This document shows positions 6,502 through 10,763 of a stretch of DNA of 10,763 nt, piece after piece. Numbering within the stretch: position 1 is the stretch's first letter; each line of letters starts with the position of its first letter. Made by a program: the position numbers and the translations under genes. Under the pieces are notes generated by a model that worked only from the letters and a program-made list of their open reading frames with translations, ran no database searches and was not told the DNA's origin. The stretch covers positions 1 to 10,763 of the forward strand of contig JAGTVF010000163.1 of NCBI GenBank assembly GCA_018224315.1, in the 5' to 3' direction. This stretch comes from Desulfobacterales bacterium (lineage in GTDB: Bacteria; Desulfobacterota; Desulfobacteria; Desulfobacterales; Desulfosalsimonadaceae).

Positions 6502-8436
6502 TTATTTCAGACGGGTGCCCGGCGGCACCGGGCGGTTAATAACGGCAACAGCGCCTTGCTGCTCATCGACGGCCGCCAGCACCATGCCCTGGGAGCGGAT
6601 TCCCCTGATTTTGACAGGCTTGAGATTGGCCACCAGAACAACGGTTTTGCCCTTCAGGTCCTCCGGGGCATAGAGCCCGGCAATGCCGGCCACCACAGTT
6701 CGGGTTTCATCGCCCATGTCCACTTCCAGCTTCAGGAGCTTATCGGCTTTGGCGACTTTTTCGGCTGAAATCACCCTGGCGGCACGCAGATCCACTTTGG
6801 CAAAATCCGCAATATCGATCTGCGGGGCAATGGGCTCGGTCTGCTTTTTTTCCGGCGCAGGCGTTTGGGCGGGCCGGTTGAAAATGGCCTCAGGATCCAG
6901 GCGCGGAAACAGGGATATGCCTTTGGGCAATACGGTTTGCGGCGCGATCACACCCCATCTTGAAATTTCTTCAATCAGATAAAATCCGGGTTTGGCCTCC
7001 GGGTCTCTGCCCAGGTGTTTTTGCATGACAGCCGCGGTTTCCGGCATTACCGGATAGATCAGTCCTGCGACCACCCGGAGGCCTTCGAGCAGGTGACAGA
7101 TCACCTCCTGGAGCTGCGGCCGGCCGTGTTCCTGTTTGGCCAGTTCCCAGGGAGCGCTGGTGTCCACAAACTTGTTCATCTGCCCGATATATTCCCACAC
7201 CGCAGCCAGCGCCTTGTGGAAATCCAGGTTTTCCATGTTTTGGCAAAAGGCGTCAATGGCCATTTTTGCCCCGGCTTTCAGGTCCGTTCCCAAAATTTCG
7301 CCGGCTTCCGGGTTCCAGTCCGGCACGGTGCCCTTGAAATACTTGTGAAACATGGCCAGGACCCGGGAAAACAGATTGCCCAGATCGTTTGCCAGATCCG
7401 AGTTGATCCGCTGGATCAGGGCCGCTTCTGAAAAGCTGGAATCCAGTCCAAAGGTCATTTCCCGCATGAGAAAATAGCGGATGGCATCCACGCCGTAAGT
7501 GTCTTTCAGATAAACGGGATCCACCACGTTGCCCAGGCTTTTTGACATTTTGCTCTCATCCACGTTCCAGTAACCATGGACAAAGAGGTGCTGGTAGGGG
7601 GCAATGCCTGCGGCCTTGAGCATGATGGGCCAGTAAATGCCGTGGGGTTTTAGGATGTCTTTGGCCACCACATGGCGCACATGGGGCCAGAAGGTTTGAA
7701 ACTTTTTTCCGTCCGGATATCCCAGGGCGCTGATATAGTTGATCAGGGCATCAAACCACACATAAGTGACATAGTTGTCGTCAAAGGGCAGGGTGATGCC
7801 CCAGGTCAGCCGGGACTTGGGCCGGGAGATGCACAAGTCTTCCAGGGGTTCGCGAAGAAAGCCGAGCACTTCGTTTTTATACCGCTCCGGCACGATAAAA
7901 TCCGGGTTTTCCTGGATGTAGTCAATGAGCCATTGCTGATACCGGCTCATTTTAAAAAAATAATTGGACTCCCGGATGGGCTCGGGGGGCTTTCCGTGAT
8001 CCGGGCACTTGCCGTCTTCCAGTTCCCGCTCGGTGAAAAACCGCTCGCAGTCAAAGCAGTACAGGCCTTCATACTCGCTAAAATAGATATCCCCGCTGTC
8101 GTAGATTTTCTGCAGCACCTGCTGGACCACGGCGATGTGATCGGCATCCGTGGTTCGGATAAAGTAATCGGGATAAATGTTGAATTGCGGCCAGAGGTCG
8201 CTAAACAACGCCGAAATGCGGTCTGCATAGGCTTTGGGATTTTCGTTGCCGGCCTCGGCGGCCTTGACGATTTTATCGCCGTGCTCATCTGTGCCGGTGA
8301 GAAAAAAGGTTTGTTTGCCCTGCATCCGGTGAAAGCGCCGGGCCACATCAGCGGCAATTGTGGTATAGGTATGCCCCAGGTGGGGCCGGGCATTGACGTA
8401 ATATATGGGCGTGGTGATGTAAAAATGCGAGGTCAT
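6502..8436 (-). CDS. metG: Methionyl-tRNA synthetase with C-terminal Trbp111 domain
   Basis: This 644-residue class I synthetase charges tRNA-Met with methionine in the cytoplasm. The HIGH motif appears as HLGH (19-22) and KMSKS is exact (296-300). A single zinc knuckle, C127-x2-C130...C144-x2-H147, is of the kind I recall in the T. thermophilus-type enzyme. The anticodon-binding helical domain includes the usual APWELAK (W430). A lysine/proline-rich linker follows, then an EMAPII/Trbp111-like tRNA-binding OB fold (about 540-644, DFAKVDLRAARV...NLKPVKIRGIRSQGM) that also mediates dimerisation. I chose the ATG at 8436. AGGA lies 8 nt upstream, and the protein then begins MTSHFYITTPIYYVN as family members do. 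A reading frame from 8526 would add 30 basic residues that overlap the upstream gene. The gene begins 4 bp after the PSP1/RicT gene. Confidence 0.97.
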   Translation of the reverse strand: MTSHFYITTPIYYVNARPHLGHTYTTIAADVARRFHRMQGKQTFFLTGTDEHGDKIVKAAEAGNENPKAYADRISALFSDLWPQFNIYPDYFIRTTDADHIAVVQQVLQKIYDSGDIYFSEYEGLYCFDCERFFTERELEDGKCPDHGKPPEPIRESNYFFKMSRYQQWLIDYIQENPDFIVPERYKNEVLGFLREPLEDLCISRPKSRLTWGITLPFDDNYVTYVWFDALINYISALGYPDGKKFQTFWPHVRHVVAKDILKPHGIYWPIMLKAAGIAPYQHLFVHGYWNVDESKMSKSLGNVVDPVYLKDTYGVDAIRYFLMREMTFGLDSSFSEAALIQRINSDLANDLGNLFSRVLAMFHKYFKGTVPDWNPEAGEILGTDLKAGAKMAIDAFCQNMENLDFHKALAAVWEYIGQMNKFVDTSAPWELAKQEHGRPQLQEVICHLLEGLRVVAGLIYPVMPETAAVMQKHLGRDPEAKPGFYLIEEISRWGVIAPQTVLPKGISLFPRLDPEAIFNRPAQTPAPEKKQTEPIAPQIDIADFAKVDLRAARVISAEKVAKADKLLKLEVDMGDETRTVVAGIAGLYAPEDLKGKTVVLVANLKPVKIRGIRSQGMVLAAVDEQQGAVAVINRPVPPGTRLK

Positions 8437-8440
8437 GTTA

Positions 8441-9196
8441 TTATTCCTGTGACGAATGCTTTGGGTTGTCTTTGTTCGAATTCGGGTTTTGCGCTTTCTG
8501 GCTGCCGGAATACATGTTGTTTTCAAAGCTCAGGCAGCACATGAGCCGGCCGCAGACACCGGATATTTTCGTGGGGTTCAAAGACAACCCCTGTTTTTTG
8601 GCCATTTTGATGGTAACCGGGTCAAAGCGGGTCATAAACGCCGAGCAGCACAGGATCCGTCCGCATCTGCCAACACCGCCGCACATTTTGGCCTGGTTTC
8701 GGATGCCCACCTGGCGCATTTCAATTTTGGTGCGGAATTCCTTGACCAGCATTTTCACCAGTTTCCGGAAATCCACCCGACCGTCTGCAGTGAAAAAGAA
8801 AGTGAGTTTGGAGTTGTCGAAATTGCTTTCAACGGAAAACAGATGCATCTGCAGGTCCAGGCTGTCCACGCACTCCCGGCAGAAATCATAGGCCTGGTCC
8901 TCGATTTCCCGGTTTTTCTCCTGCTGGTCCCGGTCTTCCGAAGTGGCCGGCCGGTACACCTTTTTCAGGCTTTGTCTGACGGTTTCCGGATCCCGGTTTT
9001 CGGGTTCCGTGGCCACGGTGCCGAAACCCAGCCCGTGCTCGGTTTCCACGATGACCTCGTCGCCGGTGTTTAGCACATAGGCGCCGCAATTGAAATCATA
9101 TATTTTCCCCGCCGGCTTAAAGCGGATGCCGACGATTTTAACGGGTTGCTTTTGTTTGGATTCGGTTTCTTCTGTATTCATAAGCGAAAGCTTCAT
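8441..9196 (-). CDS. ricT: PSP1-domain protein, RicT/YaaT-like
   Basis: The product is 251 residues from this start and belongs to the PSP1 C-terminal (RicT/YaaT) family. Conserved features are GIRFKPAGKIYDF near the N-terminus (residues 23-35), YDFCRECVDSL (C106, C109), and the cysteine-rich core CGGVGRCGRILCC (C172, C178, C183, C184) with CGRLMCCLSFE (C215, C220, C221). In Bacillus, RicT works with RicA and RicF in an Fe-S-containing complex that promotes RNase Y-dependent mRNA processing. No RicA or RicF gene is visible here, so only the family assignment is secure. The tail after residue ~225 is Asn/Ser/Lys-rich and likely disordered. The start is uncertain: ATG 9196 sits 7 bp after holB but its AAAGG abuts the codon, while ATG 9181 has AAGGA 14 nt upstream. 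The holB-ricT-metG order is a known bacterial neighbourhood. Confidence 0.9.
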   Translation of the reverse strand: MKLSLMNTEETESKQKQPVKIVGIRFKPAGKIYDFNCGAYVLNTGDEVIVETEHGLGFGTVATEPENRDPETVRQSLKKVYRPATSEDRDQQEKNREIEDQAYDFCRECVDSLDLQMHLFSVESNFDNSKLTFFFTADGRVDFRKLVKMLVKEFRTKIEMRQVGIRNQAKMCGGVGRCGRILCCSAFMTRFDPVTIKMAKKQGLSLNPTKISGVCGRLMCCLSFENNMYSGSQKAQNPNSNKDNPKHSSQE

Positions 9197-9203
9197 CCTT
9201 TGC

Positions 9204-10241
9204 TCAATAAGTCTTGCCGCCCTGAACCGCCAGCGCCTCGACAAGTTCATCCATGACGAGCCGGGCATTGGCATTTGTGGTCAGCGCTTTTTCCGCTGCT
9301 GCAATGGCATCGGTTTTCTCAAGGATCTGATCCATGGTGGTTTGGGAACCGCTCCTGTAAACCTGATCGGAAATATCCCGGTTGTAAAGCAGTTCGGGTG
9401 CAGCTGAATACACCGCCAGATCCCTGTACCAGTTTTTCATGATTTCAAGATTGGCCTCAATCCGGTCCTTGTCTTTGGCCATGATTTCAGCCAGCACATG
9501 CCGAAGCCCTCTGGGCTGTGCAGGCAGTTTACTGAGCTGGCGGATGAAAAAATCTCGCCGTGCAGACCAGTCCTGAGCTGCCATTTCAATGGCCCGGCCA
9601 AGGCTTCCCCGGGCAAGGGCGGCAACGATCATGGCCTGCTGGGGATCTGTTTGGCATTGGTCTCGCAGATAACGCTCTATGTCTACCGGTGTAATCGGAT
9701 GAAAACGGATGTGCTGGCACCTGGAGACAATGGTGGGCAGCAGATCGCCGGTATCTGCGGCAATCAGGACAAAAACCGTGTGTTCCGGGGGCTCTTCCAG
9801 GATTTTGAGCAAAGCGTTGGCTGCTTCTGCATTCATCCGGCCGGCCGGGTCAATAATCACAAACCGCCAGGAGCGTTCATCGGATTTCAGGGCCAGGTCA
9901 GAACACAGGGACCGGATCCGGTCAATGCGGATATTGGGGCCCGAGGGTGCCAGCACCCGGACTTCGGGATGCACGCCTGCGGCGATTTTTTTACAGGGCC
10001 GGCAGCTGCCGCAGGCCCGGGGCCAGCCACGGCTTTGTCCGTCTGCTGGAGATGCGGGGCGGCCTGTCAAATCCGGATTCTGGCAGTTGCTGATCATTGC
10101 CAGGGCCAGTGCGGCGGTTTTTTTGCCCACCCCGTCTTCTCCGGTAAAAAGCCAGGCATGGGGCATTTTACCGTTTTGCAGGGCATTGGCCAGCAGCTGC
10201 ACCGGACGCTTCTGCCCGATGAGGTCTTTAAGTCCGATCAC
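9204..10241 (-). CDS. holB: DNA polymerase III subunit delta' (clamp-loader subunit)
   Basis: The product is 345 residues and is the delta' subunit of the clamp loader that places the beta sliding clamp on DNA during replication. The N-terminal AAA+ module has GQKRPVQLLANAL (9-21), HAWLF (28-32) and a Walker A-like loop GEDGVGKKT (34-42). A zinc-binding cysteine set follows (C53, C77, C80, C83), then VIIDPAGRMNAEAANALLKILEEPP (128-152, read in two parts) and the SRC sensor-1 motif (173-175). The C-terminal third is helical, as in the collar domain. The start is a GTG. It is forced by an in-frame TAA, the stop of the HU gene, 12 bp upstream, and the first ATG after it would delete the conserved start of the AAA+ fold. 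No good Shine-Dalgarno is visible, so translation may depend on ribosomes finishing the HU gene. Confidence 0.95.
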   Translation of the reverse strand: MIGLKDLIGQKRPVQLLANALQNGKMPHAWLFTGEDGVGKKTAALALAMISNCQNPDLTGRPASPADGQSRGWPRACGSCRPCKKIAAGVHPEVRVLAPSGPNIRIDRIRSLCSDLALKSDERSWRFVIIDPAGRMNAEAANALLKILEEPPEHTVFVLIAADTGDLLPTIVSRCQHIRFHPITPVDIERYLRDQCQTDPQQAMIVAALARGSLGRAIEMAAQDWSARRDFFIRQLSKLPAQPRGLRHVLAEIMAKDKDRIEANLEIMKNWYRDLAVYSAAPELLYNRDISDQVYRSGSQTTMDQILEKTDAIAAAEKALTTNANARLVMDELVEALAVQGGKTY

Positions 10242-10253
10242 AACATTCGCCGT

Positions 10254-10535
10254 TTACGCCTTTTCATTCACGCGCTCCCGAAGTTCCTTGCCGCACTTGA
10301 AAAACGGGAGTTTTTTGGGACGAATCTGGACTTTTTCCCCGGTTTTGGGATTTCGGCCGGTATAGCTCTTGTAGTTTTTGACAAAAAAACTGCAAAGGCC
10401 CCGGATTTCGATGCGTTCTTCATTGACCAGGGCATCGGCCATGGAATCGAAAAAGATCTGCACGATTTTGGCAGCTTCGGATTTGGAAATATCGGCTTCT
10501 TTTTTAAGGGCGGATATCATTTCGAGTTTATTCAT
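10254..10535 (-). CDS. HU/IHF-family nucleoid DNA-binding protein
   Basis: This is a 93-residue DNA-bending protein of normal family length. The helical N-terminal half (MNKLEMISALKKEADISKSE) mediates dimerisation. The beta-arm carries the signature GRNPKTGEKVQIRPKKLPFF (60-79), whose proline P63 intercalates into DNA. The C-terminal helix FKCGKELRERVN is typical. It should act as a homo- or heterodimer in chromosome compaction and in assembling bent DNA complexes. The sequence does not clearly separate HU from an IHF subunit. Cysteines C48 and C81 are present. An AGGAGG ribosome site lies 4 nt before the ATG. It is the first gene of the leftward operon, 12 bp before holB and in the same reading frame as holB. 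Confidence 0.95.
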   Translation of the reverse strand: MNKLEMISALKKEADISKSEAAKIVQIFFDSMADALVNEERIEIRGLCSFFVKNYKSYTGRNPKTGEKVQIRPKKLPFFKCGKELRERVNEKA

Positions 10536-10539
10536 TTTT

Positions 10540-10545
10540 CCTCCT
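10540..10545 (-). promoter_or_regulatory. Strong Shine-Dalgarno of the HU-family gene
   Basis: A full AGGAGG on the minus strand sits 4 nt before the ATG at 10535. It is the best ribosome site in the window, consistent with high expression of an abundant nucleoid protein, and it contrasts with the weak sites of the downstream genes. Confidence 0.75.
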
Positions 10546-10578
10546 GTGTAAAAATCTCCGGTTGCAAGCTGTTTCCCC

Positions 10579-10607
10579 TAATTAAACATAAATTTTCAAT
10601 AAGTCAA
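10579..10607 (-). promoter_or_regulatory. Candidate promoter of the HU-holB-ricT-metG-PBP-GlmS-like operon
   Basis: On the minus strand, TTGACT (10602-10607, 5 of 6 to the -35 consensus) is followed by an AT-rich stretch. This contains TTTAAT (10581-10586, 5 of 6, spacer 15) or the poorer TAATTA (10579-10584, spacer 17). It lies about 45-70 bp upstream of the HU start. The surrounding gap, 10536-10662, holds nothing else I can support, and no clear hairpin terminator for the upstream gene. Confidence 0.45.
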
Positions 10608-10662
10608 GGGGTTAAGCAGATGATCCAACCAGAGGACTTGATTTGCCGGATGGTTTCACCGA

Positions 10663-10763
10663 TCAATCACCGAATTCACCAAGCCCGTATAGATTGATCA
10701 TAAAAGCGATGTCATGGTCCTCGCCCTCTTTTTCATACCGAACCTGGAGGGTCCAGCACTGGG
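10663..10763 (-). CDS. lptD: C-terminal end of an LptD-like LPS-assembly outer-membrane protein (partial)
   Basis: The last 32 codons of a minus-strand gene enter from the right edge and end at a TGA. The visible protein has alternating hydrophobic strands, CWTLQVRYEKEG then HDIAFMINLYGLGEFGD. The pattern Cys-Trp, a beta strand, a turn, another strand and a final GLG resembles the last beta-barrel strands of LptD, which inserts LPS into the outer membrane with LptE. The cysteine before the tryptophan would match the C-terminal cysteine that LptD uses for disulfide bonding. Only the tail is visible, so the name rests on this short pattern. Another outer-membrane barrel protein is possible. It is on the same strand as the HU gene, 127 bp upstream, so read-through into the operon is conceivable. 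Confidence 0.5.
   Translation of the reverse strand, partial: QCWTLQVRYEKEGEDHDIAFMINLYGLGEFGD

Noticed and set aside
8437..8526. A 30-residue N-terminal extension of MetRS
   Set aside because: It overlaps the upstream gene, is very basic and unlike MetRS N-termini. The ATG at 8436 has a good ribosome site.
9197..9274. A longer start for the PSP1/RicT protein
   Set aside because: It would overlap holB by about 70 bp and adds residues unlike the family. Starts at 9196 or 9181 fit better.
10608..10662. A possible terminator after the LptD-like tail
   Set aside because: AACCATCC and GGTTGGAT looked like stem arms but are not properly complementary, and no T run follows.
9498..10697. A 399-residue plus-strand open frame opposite holB and the HU-family gene
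   Set aside because: The opposite strand encodes two clear conserved proteins. The antisense translation has no family features and runs through the HU promoter.

Overview
This window looks like chromosomal, housekeeping-rich DNA from an anaerobic Desulfobacterota (former Deltaproteobacteria, probably Desulfobacterales-like) bacterium. I infer this from protein resemblance: a T. thermophilus-type MetRS with a Trbp111 tail, the hup-holB-ricT(PSP1)-metG order, a very long GlmS-like protein, and a YcaO protein of a type I associate with these bacteria. GC content is moderately high, with AT-rich promoter gaps. No search was run, so the taxonomy is an inference.

Layout. Almost everything from the right edge to about 1361 is on the minus strand. 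At the right edge is the C-terminal tail of an outer-membrane LPS-assembly protein (LptD-like). A promoter region (10579-10607) then precedes a tightly packed block: HU/IHF-family protein, DNA polymerase III delta' (holB), PSP1/RicT protein, methionyl-tRNA synthetase (metG), a membrane-anchored penicillin-binding transpeptidase, and a 1251-residue GlmS-like protein. Intergenic gaps are 12, 7, 4 and 16 bp, and the last pair overlaps by 14 bp, so this is most likely one operon of about 9.2 kb. It joins DNA replication/architecture, translation and cell-wall synthesis. The last two genes are the functional surprise: a transpeptidase translationally coupled to an enlarged glutamine:sugar-phosphate aminotransferase-like enzyme. 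Glutaminase and isomerase active-site residues appear retained, but there are large insertions and a C-terminal domain I do not recognise.

At the left, a two-gene AbrB-antitoxin/PIN-toxin module runs on the plus strand (718-1352) with its own strong sigma70-type promoter, and ends only 8 bp from the stop codon of the GlmS-like gene (convergent). Divergent from it, a YcaO-domain protein runs leftward off the window. The 159-bp gap between them holds two back-to-back promoters.

The only non-coding stretches longer than about 50 bp are that divergent gap and the 127 bp upstream of the HU gene. I see no RNA genes, CRISPR, insertion sequences or prophage genes.
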